Positions 1 through 5,114 of a DNA stretch of 5,114 nt are shown here, piece after piece. The translations under genes and the position numbers were made by a program. Positions within the stretch are counted from its first letter, which is position 1; every line of letters starts with the position of its first letter. The DNA comes from Actinomycetota bacterium (GTDB lineage: Bacteria; Actinomycetota; CADDZG01; WHSQ01), in contig JACDBF010000113.1 of the NCBI GenBank assembly GCA_013695055.1, positions 1 to 5,114 on the forward strand, written 5' to 3'. The notes under the pieces were generated by a model, which did no database searches, was not told where the DNA came from, and worked only from the letters and a program-made list of their open reading frames with translations.

Positions 1-163
1 GAGCGGAGCCTCACCCCTGAGCCTCCGGTCGTAGGCTCTGGCGATGCCAACCTCTGCTGTGGTCATCGCTCCGTCTCGCTGCGTCGCCCGGTTTCGGCCC
101 AACCGGTGAACTCACGCGGGCCGAGCGCGGTCTCCAGTGCATGCTCGTGAAGATGCCGCAGCC
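1..163. other. Upstream flank of the amidase gene, no supported gene
   Basis: I see no convincing coding region here. The amidase frame is closed by TAG at 32-34 and TGA at 107-109. Another plus frame stops at 18-20 and then stays open to a TGA at 165-167, but its translation resembles nothing I know. In mycobacteria, thioredoxin genes precede cwlM, so the 3' end of such a gene could fall in the first 20-34 bases. The few residues visible are not enough to claim it. I could not pick out a clear -35/-10 promoter pair. Confidence 0.4.
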
Positions 164-1210
164 ATGACCTCCCTGATCAGGCAGGGGGATCGCTCGCGCC
201 AGGTGTTGGACGTTCAAACGAGGCTGCGGCAAGCGGGGATCGAGCTCACCGATGAACCCGGTCACTTCGGTTGCCCCACCGAGCATGCGCTCCGCGCCTT
301 TCAGCAACGGCGGGGAATCATGGCCGATGGCATCGTCGGCTGGCATACGTGGGCGGAGCTGGTCGAGGCGAGCTGGCGACTCGGCGATCGCAGTCTCTAC
401 CTCACTTCTCCACTGGTGCGCGGCGACGATGTGCTCGCGCTTCAGGCACGGTTGAACGCGCTCGGCTACGACGCGGGCCGCGAAGACGGGATCTTCGGGC
501 GGGACACAGCCGATGCGGTGCGCTCGTTCCAAGGGGAGTACGGCATCCCCGAAGATGGCATTTGCGGCTCTCGCACCTACGCCGCGCTGGTCGGCCTTCG
601 CACCGACCGCCCCGACACCGCCGCGCATCTCAGAGAAGAGCTCTCGCGCCGGGAACGGGGTGGTCTCCACGGCGTCATGGTCGCCGTCGACCCCGGCCAC
701 GGCGGACCGGATCTGGGCACCGTCGGGCCGAGCGGCGCTTGCGAAGCCGATCTCTGTTGGGACCTCGCCCAAAAGCTGGCCGCCCGCCTCGCCGGGGTGG
801 GGGCGCGCGTGCGCTTCACGCGCGCCGAGCCCGAAGATCTCGACATGACTGCGCGCGCTCGCCGGGCCAACGACATCGGGGCGGAGCTGTTCGTCTCCTT
901 GCATCTGAATGCGCACGATCAAGAGCCGGCCGAAGGCGCGTCCACCTATTTCTTCCCGCGCTCGGGGGCCGGGGAGCTTCTCGCCGGGCGAATCCTCGAC
1001 CACCTCGTAGACCTCGGCCTGCGGGACTGCCGGAGCCACGCGCGCTCCTACACGGTGCTCAAGGAAACGCGCATGCCCGCGGTCATCGTCGAACCGGGGT
1101 TCATCACCAATCCCGACGATGCCAAGAAACTCGAGGATCGGGACTTTCGGGGCTTCGTGGCGGATGCAATCGCCGCTGCGGTGCGCGACTACTACGAGGG
1201 CTTCGACTAG
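164..1210 (+). CDS. cwlM: CwlM-like protein: two peptidoglycan-binding domains plus Amidase_3 (N-acetylmuramoyl-L-alanine amidase family)
   Basis: From the ATG at 164 the protein has 348 residues. Two PG_binding_1 repeats (about 8-70 and 86-143, each with the LQxxLxxxG...FG..T..A...FQ...G...DG..G..T pattern) precede an Amidase_3 domain (about 172-341). The zinc ligands expected in this family are visible: His179 in DPGHGG, Glu194 in CEADLCW and His247 in SLHLNAH. The catalytic Glu310 is in IVEPGF. There is no signal peptide or membrane segment, so it looks cytoplasmic, like mycobacterial CwlM, which regulates MurA rather than cutting the wall (family knowledge). Its position convergent with parB matches cwlM. 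An in-frame GTG at 137 would add nine residues; neither start has a strong Shine-Dalgarno. The protein ends right after the amidase fold and lacks the C-terminal tail that carries the kinase site in mycobacteria. Whether it is an enzyme or a regulator is open. Confidence 0.88.
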   Translation: MTSLIRQGDRSRQVLDVQTRLRQAGIELTDEPGHFGCPTEHALRAFQQRRGIMADGIVGWHTWAELVEASWRLGDRSLYLTSPLVRGDDVLALQARLNALGYDAGREDGIFGRDTADAVRSFQGEYGIPEDGICGSRTYAALVGLRTDRPDTAAHLREELSRRERGGLHGVMVAVDPGHGGPDLGTVGPSGACEADLCWDLAQKLAARLAGVGARVRFTRAEPEDLDMTARARRANDIGAELFVSLHLNAHDQEPAEGASTYFFPRSGAGELLAGRILDHLVDLGLRDCRSHARSYTVLKETRMPAVIVEPGFITNPDDAKKLEDRDFRGFVADAIAAAVRDYYEGFD

Positions 1211-1219
1211 GTCAGTCGA
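1203..1219. repeat. Hairpin formed by the two convergent stop regions
   Basis: TCGACT (1203-1208) and AGTCGA (1214-1219) are a perfect inverted repeat around the five bases AGGTC. The amidase ends Phe-Asp-TAG and parB ends Leu-Asp-TGA, so the symmetry comes from both genes ending in GAC followed by a stop. Only base 1211 separates the stop codons. No T tract follows on either strand, so it is not a textbook terminator. Confidence 0.45.
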
Positions 1220-2114
1220 GCGACACCACGGTGGTGGAGCCCGGGTCGTCCCCAAGCAAGGTTGCAAGCAGGCGCTCCAGGTCGTCGATCGTCGTGAAGT
1301 CGACGACGATCTTGCCCCTCTTCTTGCCGACCTCAACACGGACGCGCGTCTGGAGATGATCTTCGAGACGCCGCCGGGCGTCGGACGCGAGGGGAGGGAG
1401 GGGCGCGCGCTCCGGCGACGCGTCTGAGTTCGTCGACATGGCCTGGTAGCGACGGACGAGGTCCTCGGTATCTCTGACCGACAGGCCCTCCTCGGCAACC
1501 CTGCGCCCCAGTCGCTCCTGGAAGGGGCTCTTGTCGAGCCCCATGAGAGCGCGCGCGTGGCCCGAGGTCAGGCGACGCTCCACCAGCATGCGCTGCAGAG
1601 CCGTCGGGAGCTCGAGCAGCCGGAGGGCATTCGTAATCGCCGCCCGGCTCTTTCCCACTCTTTGAGCCAGGTCCTCCTGGGTGAGGCCTCCCTCCTCGAT
1701 GAGCGCTCGGTAGGCGGCGGCCTCTTCTAGCGGGTTGAGGTCGCGCCGGTGAATGTTCTCGACCCCCGCCCGCTCGAGCGATCCCCGGTCGTCCGTCTCG
1801 ACCACCATGACCGGCACCGACTCGAGCCCCGCTCGAGCGGCCGCGCGCAACCGTCTTTCACCGGCGATCAACTCGAAGCGGCCGTCGGCAAGCTGGCGCA
1901 CAAGCAGCGGTTGCAGAACCCCGAGCTGGGTTATCGACTCCGCCAGCTCGGCCAACGCGTCGTCCTCGAAAGTGGTGCGCGGCTGGCGGGGGTTGGGGTC
2001 GATGGCCGCGATCGGCGCCTGCGCTTGCGAGGCGCTGCCTTCATCCTGCAAGGTCTGCTCGGGCGGGAGGAGGGCGTCGAGCCCTCGCCCCAGGCCCGAG
2101 CGCCGCTTCACCAT
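1212..2114 (-). CDS. parB: Chromosome partitioning protein ParB (parS-binding CTPase)
   Basis: This 300-residue protein loads on parS, spreads as a CTP-dependent clamp and works with ParA to segregate the origin region. Domains in order are: a basic start (VKRRSGLGRGLDALLP, typical of chromosomal ParB); the CTP-binding N domain with NPRQPR (41-46) and GERRLR (85-90); the ENIHRRDLNP motif (119-128); a helix-turn-helix (about 144-170) for parS contact; a linker rich in Ser and Pro; and the C-terminal dimerisation domain (about 247-288). I chose the ATG at 2114 because it overlaps the parA stop by seven bases (ATGGTGA) and a purine-rich GGCGGGGCGG lies directly upstream. A GTG at 2126 would add four residues. 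The gene is the last of the parA-parB pair and converges with the amidase gene. The parS sites 1.6-1.8 kb upstream are its evident targets. Confidence 0.96.
   Translation of the reverse strand: MVKRRSGLGRGLDALLPPEQTLQDEGSASQAQAPIAAIDPNPRQPRTTFEDDALAELAESITQLGVLQPLLVRQLADGRFELIAGERRLRAAARAGLESVPVMVVETDDRGSLERAGVENIHRRDLNPLEEAAAYRALIEEGGLTQEDLAQRVGKSRAAITNALRLLELPTALQRMLVERRLTSGHARALMGLDKSPFQERLGRRVAEEGLSVRDTEDLVRRYQAMSTNSDASPERAPLPPLASDARRRLEDHLQTRVRVEVGKKRGKIVVDFTTIDDLERLLATLLGDDPGSTTVVSLD
1287..1311. repeat. 9-bp inverted repeat inside the parB 3' end, possible terminator for the opposing amidase transcript
   Basis: GATCGTCGT (1287-1295) and ACGACGATC (1303-1311) are perfect inverted copies with a seven-base spacer. 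On the plus strand a pyrimidine-rich TTGCCCCTCTTCTTG follows at once. The element lies 77 bases past the amidase stop, inside the parB codons for IVVDFTTIDD. Since no intergenic space exists between the convergent genes, this is a plausible place for plus-strand transcripts to end. The repeat could equally be a by-product of Val/Asp/Ile codons. Confidence 0.35.
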
Positions 2115-3142
2115 CCGCCCCGCCACGGATCGGGGGGCGGAAAAGCTTCTTCGAGGGCCCGAGGTTGAGGCGACACCGTCCCATATCCACGCCCGCCCGG
2201 GCCCGGCTCGGGCCGGCGTCCCACAGCGCCGCGTGAACCGGCGCCGACCGGCTGGGGGTCGGGGCCGGTGAGCGCCTTGTCTGCGGGTGACGGAGCAGGG
2301 CGGCGAGCGTCGAGACCGAAGCGCGCCTCGAACTCGGCCGCCAACAACCGGTAGGAGATGGACCCCCTGGAGGTCGGTTGCAGGGTCAGCACCGGCTCAC
2401 CAAACGAAGGAGCTTCCGAAAGGCTCACGCTGCGGGGAATGACCGTATTGAATACGAGCCTTCCGAAATGGCTCCTGACCTCTGTGGCCACCTGGCTGGA
2501 GAGCTTGGTGCGAGCGTCGTACATAGTGAGGAGCAGACCGGCGATGCGCAGGTCGGGATTCAAAGAACCACGTACTCGCTCGGCGGTCCTAAGCAGGTGC
2601 CCTAGACCCTCGAGAGCGTAGTACTCGCATTGCACCGGCACGATGAGATCGCGGGCCGCAATGAGCCCGTTGACCGTGAGCAGACCAAGTGATGGTGGGC
2701 AGTCGAGAAACACGACGTCGTAGCGCTGATGAACCCCCGCCAACACCGTTCTCAGCTTGCGCTCACGAGCCATCTGTTTCACCAGCTCGATCTCTGCGCC
2801 CGCCAGGTCCTGGGTGGCTGGAAGACAGTCGAGCCCCTGTATCTCTGTAGGACGGATGATGTCCTCGAGCGATGCCCGGCCCACGATCAAGTCGTAGGTG
2901 GAGCGCCGGAGGGCTCGATGGTCGATTCCCAGTCCCGTGGTCGCGTTCGCCTGGGGATCGATGTCAACGAGAAGGACGGAATGGCCCCGGAGGGCGAGCC
3001 CGGCCGCGAGATTGATGGCGGTCGTGGTCTTGCCCACTCCCCCCTTCTGGTTGGCGACGCACACCAGCCGGGCACCCGCAGGGTGCTCCCGGCGCACCTC
3101 AGTAATCTTCCATAATTTGGGAGACTGTGGGAGCTTCTCCAT
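2108..3142 (-). CDS. parA: Chromosome partitioning ATPase ParA (Soj family)
   Basis: This 344-residue deviant-Walker ATPase binds DNA when ATP-bound and moves ParB-parS complexes; it acts on the nucleoid. Visible motifs are Walker A KGGVGKTT (33-40) with the signature lysine, the A' motif VDIDPQANAT (59-68), Walker B VVFLDCPPSLG (143-153), and the conserved LSEAPSFGEPVL block (241-252). The ATG at 3142 shares its A with the last base of the rsmG stop (TGATG), which implies translational coupling. The frame stays open further upstream, but that part is only the shadow of rsmG. It overlaps parB by seven bases. Most family members end near the residue-275 region; here about 67 extra Pro/Gly/Arg-rich residues follow (278-344) with no recognisable domain. 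Confidence 0.96.
   Translation of the reverse strand: MEKLPQSPKLWKITEVRREHPAGARLVCVANQKGGVGKTTTAINLAAGLALRGHSVLLVDIDPQANATTGLGIDHRALRRSTYDLIVGRASLEDIIRPTEIQGLDCLPATQDLAGAEIELVKQMARERKLRTVLAGVHQRYDVVFLDCPPSLGLLTVNGLIAARDLIVPVQCEYYALEGLGHLLRTAERVRGSLNPDLRIAGLLLTMYDARTKLSSQVATEVRSHFGRLVFNTVIPRSVSLSEAPSFGEPVLTLQPTSRGSISYRLLAAEFEARFGLDARRPAPSPADKALTGPDPQPVGAGSRGAVGRRPEPGPGGRGYGTVSPQPRALEEAFPPPDPWRGGW
2200..2214. repeat. GC-rich inverted repeat within the parA tail
   Basis: GGCCCG (2200-2205) and CGGGCC (2209-2214) pair perfectly around GCT, inside the stretch encoding the low-complexity ParA tail. No T run follows on either strand. It may be a relic of a former intergenic hairpin, or just the result of Pro/Gly/Arg codons in GC-rich DNA. 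Confidence 0.3.
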
Positions 3143-3768
3143 CAATTCCAAGAAGTGAGCGAAGGCGGGGGGCGCATTACCCGGATGATAGCAACGCCCT
3201 CCGTCAACTCCTCGGCTCCCGCCGGAAGGATCGCTCCAGGGCCGGTAATCACGGCTGCGACTCCGCCGTGGGCAACCAGGGGCAGCAGCAGGGCGAACGC
3301 CTTCGCCGGGGGTGCGAGCGCTCGAGCCGCGGCTATTACATGGCCCCGTCGAAGAAGCGCGCTCCGGGCCGATTGCTGAGCACGCTGTGTCAGCACCTCG
3401 CAAGGTAGGTCCAACGTGCGCACACATTCCTCGAGAAAGCCTGCTCGCCGCCCACGGGGTTCGAGCAGGCGCCACACCCGAGCTCGACCGGCAATGGCGA
3501 GCGGAATCCCCGGAAGGCCCGCTCCCGAGCCCACATCGATGGCCGGCCCCTCGGGCAACTCGTCGACGAGCGGGAGCAGGCGTAAAGAGTCCTCGATGTG
3601 GCGCTCTTCGAAACGCTCGAGGTCGTCGGGCGAAACGAGATCGAGCCTGCCGGACCATCGCCGGACGAGCTCTGCGTAGGCGGCCAACCTCTCGGCTACT
3701 TCATCCCCGCTCATGGCCGCTGCAAGAGTACCCGCAGGGGCGGTTCTCGAATGTTTCACGTGAAACAT
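3142..3768 (-). CDS. rsmG: 16S rRNA (guanine-N7) methyltransferase RsmG (GidB)
   Basis: RsmG transfers a methyl group from S-adenosylmethionine to N7 of G527 (E. coli numbering) in 16S rRNA; in other bacteria its loss gives low-level streptomycin resistance (family knowledge). From the ATG at 3768 it has 208 residues. The family features are YAELVRRWSGRLDLVS near residue 31, RHIEDSL (56-62) and the SAM-binding motif DVGSGAGLPGIPLA (78-91). AARALAPP follows near 147. The start is uncertain. The 3768 ATG is the end of a parS palindrome (MFHVKH), the ATG at 3714 gives a compact 190-residue protein, and a TTG at 3819 lies one base after a strong AAGGAGG. The C-terminal region is unusual: where most relatives have a Gly-x-x-x-x-x-Lys-Gly strand, this one reads GGVAAVITGP, and the last residues (RPPPSLTSWN) replace the usual R-x-x-V-x-x-K ending. 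Its stop overlaps the parA start. Confidence 0.93.
   Translation of the reverse strand: MFHVKHSRTAPAGTLAAAMSGDEVAERLAAYAELVRRWSGRLDLVSPDDLERFEERHIEDSLRLLPLVDELPEGPAIDVGSGAGLPGIPLAIAGRARVWRLLEPRGRRAGFLEECVRTLDLPCEVLTQRAQQSARSALLRRGHVIAAARALAPPAKAFALLLPLVAHGGVAAVITGPGAILPAGAEELTEGVAIIRVMRPPPSLTSWN
3752..3767. promoter_or_regulatory. parS site 1 (ParB loading site)
   Basis: This is a perfect match to the universal 16-bp chromosomal parS, TGTTTCACGTGAAACA. The symmetry extends one base each side to 18 bp (3751-3768). It overlaps the possible rsmG start codon, so it would be read as MFHVKH. It shares 20 identical bases (through the following CG) with the second site 173 bp away. It is known that ParB nucleates here and spreads. 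Confidence 0.97.
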
Positions 3769-3820
3769 CGCGGTGAGTCCCGGGCCGCCCGGACGTGAAA
3801 CGTCAGCCGACCTGAGCAAC

Positions 3821-3827
3821 CCTCCTT
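3821..3827 (-). promoter_or_regulatory. Strong Shine-Dalgarno-like AAGGAGG upstream of rsmG
   Basis: Read on the minus strand, AAGAAGGAGGG runs directly into a TTG at 3819 that is in frame with rsmG. The spacing to TTG is only one base, shorter than the usual five to nine. No other start codon lies at the normal distance. Either TTG initiates at suboptimal spacing, adding 17 residues to the 208-residue form, or the run is chance. Confidence 0.35.
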
Positions 3828-3866
3828 CTTTCGCGGCATTGCGGACACTCTGGCGGAGAGGCGGAT

Positions 3867-3882
3867 GCCCGGCGCGCCGGGC
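3867..3882. repeat. 16-bp perfect palindrome between the two parS sites
   Basis: GCCCGGCGCGCCGGGC is exactly self-complementary. As RNA it would fold into a six-pair GC stem with a CGCG loop, in the probable leader of the rsmG transcript. No T tract follows on either strand, so it does not look like a simple intrinsic terminator. A protein-binding operator or a leader hairpin are both possible. Confidence 0.5.
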
Positions 3883-3924
3883 CCGAGGTGATCGGGACTT
3901 TGGGAACCGCTAGGGCAAGAGGGA

Positions 3925-3940
3925 TGTTTCACGTGAAACA
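3925..3940. promoter_or_regulatory. parS site 2 (ParB loading site)
   Basis: This is a second perfect TGTTTCACGTGAAACA in the jag-rsmG gap, again with the outer A/T pair making an 18-bp palindrome (3924-3941). Clusters of parS close to parAB near the origin are the rule in bacteria. The site is identical to site 1 and lies 133 bases past the jag stop in the direction of jag transcription. Confidence 0.97.
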
Positions 3941-4074
3941 TCGACCGACGTACGGGGGAATCACCAGCAGGTCGACTAATTCAGCGGGGGCGGCCCGCCT
4001 ACATCCCGGAGTGGTTTGCCCTGCGAGCCGACACGCGGCGACGCTCCCACCTAGCGTTTCGACACCTCCGCCGA

Positions 4075-4662
4075 TTACTCGCCTCGAACGATTACCTTGC
4101 GTTCGGGCTCTTCGCCCTCGCTAAAGCTCGAGGCGCCATCGATGTCGGCGATCGCGTCGTGCACGACCTTCCGCTCGTAGGCGTTCATCGGCTCGAGCTC
4201 TATCTCGGTGCCGCGCTCTTTGGCCCGGTTCGCCATCTCGCGCGCATATTCAGCCAACGACGTTCGACGGCGCGCTCGGTAGCCCTCGACGTCCACCAGT
4301 AACCGGGCATGTGAACGGACGCGCCGCTGGACCGCGGTACGCGTCAGCTCCTGAAGAGCGTCAAGGGCCTGGCCGCGGCGCCCGATGAGCACCCCCAGAT
4401 CCTCGCCCTGGACGTCGACGATAGCCCTGCCCTCGTCTACCGTCGCTTCGACCCGACCGTCGAGCCCCAGGGCCGTCACCAGGCCCGAGACGAACTCTTG
4501 AGCCGTATCGGCGACCTCTTCGGGGGTCACGGGAGGGCTCCCGTCGCGCCCGTCCGGGGCCGGCGGCTCGGCTCCCTCCTCGAGGCCCGTTTCCATCGGC
4601 ACGTCCTCTCCCAGAGCCTCGGTTACCGGCTCGTCATCTCCCGAACGAGACCGCTCGCTCAC
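4075..4662 (-). CDS. jag: Jag/KhpB RNA-binding protein (KH and R3H domains)
   Basis: This 195-residue protein is the customary partner encoded after yidC (SpoIIIJ-associated Jag, also KhpB/EloR), an RNA-binding regulator tied to cell elongation in Gram-positive bacteria. An acidic, Pro-rich N-terminus (1-48) likely lacks structure. The KH domain follows with GEDLGVLIGRRGQALDALQ (86-104), containing the GxxG-type loop IGRRG. The R3H domain (about 133-174) has the defining Arg164 and His168 in ERKVVHDAI. The separate Jag_N domain of Firmicutes is absent, as is usual in Actinomycetota. The GTG at 4662 overlaps the yidC TGA by four bases (GTGA), which supports this start and translational coupling; an internal ATG at residue 23 is less likely. 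A gap of about 300 bases follows before rsmG. Confidence 0.94.
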   Translation of the reverse strand: MSERSRSGDDEPVTEALGEDVPMETGLEEGAEPPAPDGRDGSPPVTPEEVADTAQEFVSGLVTALGLDGRVEATVDEGRAIVDVQGEDLGVLIGRRGQALDALQELTRTAVQRRVRSHARLLVDVEGYRARRRTSLAEYAREMANRAKERGTEIELEPMNAYERKVVHDAIADIDGASSFSEGEEPERKVIVRGE

Positions 4663-5114
4663 CGTTTGCGCTTCTTCTTACCCGCCGGGCGAGCCTTGGA
4701 TGCCGCCGCTGCTGCCGCTGGTTTCTTCGCCTGTGGCCCATTTCCTCGGACGGCATTCTTCTTCGGAGGCTGCTTCTTGAGGGCCTCACCGGACCGGGTA
4801 CCGGGCGGAGTCGACTTCGCCTTGCGCGCTCCGTTCCCACTGGCGCCGTGACCGCCCGCCGGGCCAACCGACGGGGGCTGCTTAGCCGCAGGTGCGGCAG
4901 GAACCGCCCTGAGGATGATGCGCTGTTGCACGATCGTCCAGACGTTGGTCGTCAACCAGTAGATGACGACCCCGGTCGGAAAATTGAAGGCGAACACCAT
5001 CAACATAGCGGGCATGAACTTCGTCAGCATCTGCATCTGCTGCATCTGTGGGTTGCTCCCCTGGGCGCTCTGGGTAGCCTGCATCTGCTTCTGCTGATAG
5101 TAGGTAGTGCCCCC
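4659..5114 (-). CDS. yidC: Membrane protein insertase YidC/Oxa1 (3' part; the 5' part lies beyond the window)
   Basis: The last 151 residues of YidC are present and the frame runs open off the 5114 edge. YidC inserts and folds inner-membrane proteins alone or with SecYEG. The visible part begins GGTTYYQQKQMQA, the conserved cytoplasmic stretch before the final membrane hairpin. MLTKFMPAMLMVFAFNFPTG and VVIYWLTTNVWTIVQQ (window-part residues about 29-64) form the last membrane segments, with the family's FNFPTGVVIYW signature. After these comes an 85-residue tail rich in Ala, Pro and Lys ending GKKKRKR. Such basic tails in YidC/Oxa1 proteins contact the ribosome (family knowledge). The stop overlaps the jag GTG by four bases. 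The 5' portion and any yidD, rnpA and rpmH neighbours are outside the window. Confidence 0.95.
   Translation of the reverse strand, partial: GGTTYYQQKQMQATQSAQGSNPQMQQMQMLTKFMPAMLMVFAFNFPTGVVIYWLTTNVWTIVQQRIILRAVPAAPAAKQPPSVGPAGGHGASGNGARKAKSTPPGTRSGEALKKQPPKKNAVRGNGPQAKKPAAAAAASKARPAGKKKRKR

Larger units (their letters stand above)
3769..4074. other. Intergenic region between jag and rsmG, holding the second parS
   Basis: This is the largest gap between genes in the window (about 306 bases if rsmG starts at 3768). It holds parS site 2, a 16-bp perfect palindrome, a strong Shine-Dalgarno-like run and a degenerate parS half-site. A weak 5-bp inverted repeat (ACGCT 4041-4045, AGCGT 4053-4057) lies just after the jag stop. 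Short open frames here start or end inside the parS sites and have no family resemblance. An rsmG-parA-parB promoter probably lies here, but I see no convincing -35/-10 pair. Confidence 0.6.

Noticed and set aside
271..1359. 362-codon open frame on the plus strand overlapping the amidase
   Set aside because: It lies in an alternative frame of the amidase, is extremely Arg-rich, and has no domain; the real frame has clear motifs.
11..1498. 495-codon open frame on the minus strand
   Set aside because: It runs antisense to the amidase and in a different frame from parB. Its Arg/Ala/Pro-rich translation has no family features, as is common for shadows in GC-rich genes.
3143..3658. N-terminal extension of ParA by about 170 residues
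   Set aside because: The extension is rsmG read out of frame. The ATG at 3142 overlapping the rsmG stop gives a normal ParA beginning.
3756..3941. 61-residue minus-strand frame beginning MFHVKH
   Set aside because: It starts in one parS and stops at the TGA inside the other, so both ends are by-products of the palindromes. The interior resembles no protein.
4041..4057. ACGCT/AGCGT inverted repeat after jag as a terminator
   Set aside because: It has only five pairs, a seven-base loop and no T tract on the minus strand; too weak to call.
3751..4074. Replication origin inside the window
   Set aside because: The gap has parS sites but no DnaA-box cluster (TTATCCACA-like) and no AT-rich unwinding region. 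The origin is expected beyond the yidC side.
3888..4124. Small plus-strand frame reading through parS site 2
   Set aside because: It runs into the jag 3' end antisense and has no recognisable sequence or ribosome binding site.
1..5114. CRISPR array, tRNA, rRNA, insertion sequence or prophage
   Set aside because: I saw no spaced direct repeats, tRNA-like cloverleaf, rRNA sequence, transposase motif or terminal inverted repeats; the genes are core housekeeping genes in conserved order.

Overview
The window is a high-GC stretch with the gene order found beside the replication origin in Actinomycetota (for example Mycobacterium cwlM / parB / parA / gid / jag / yidC). A tail-less but complete-looking CwlM-type amidase facing parB, together with a leaderless-looking start for several genes, fits this phylum. 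A deep branch such as Acidimicrobiia is my inference; no marker in the window proves it. No DnaA-box cluster, rpmH or dnaA is visible. By analogy with known genomes, oriC should lie beyond the 5114 end.

Layout: positions 1-163 hold no gene I can support. The plus-strand gene 164-1210 encodes a cytoplasmic-looking protein with two peptidoglycan-binding domains and an Amidase_3 domain (CwlM-like). All other genes are on the minus strand and read away from the 5114 end: yidC (partial, its 3' third, 4659-5114), jag/khpB (4075-4662), a roughly 300-base gap carrying one parS site, rsmG/gidB (3142-3768, with a second parS site at its 5' end), parA (2108-3142) and parB (1212-2114). yidC-jag, rsmG-parA and parA-parB all overlap at their stop/start codons, which suggests translational coupling. 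parB and the amidase converge with a single base between their stop codons.

How it works together: YidC inserts membrane proteins, and Jag/KhpB is its customary RNA-binding neighbour. RsmG methylates 16S rRNA. ParA and ParB segregate the origin region, and the two identical parS palindromes (3752-3767 and 3925-3940) are the ParB loading sites for that machinery. The amidase-like protein belongs to cell-wall control.

I found no undescribed multi-gene system; the core is a conserved, well-known locus. Points worth a second look are local: the placement of parS inside the possible rsmG start, a perfect 16-bp palindrome between the parS sites, a hairpin built from the two convergent stop codons, a second hairpin inside the parB 3' end, a roughly 67-residue proline/glycine/arginine-rich tail on ParA, and a CwlM homologue that keeps its zinc ligands.
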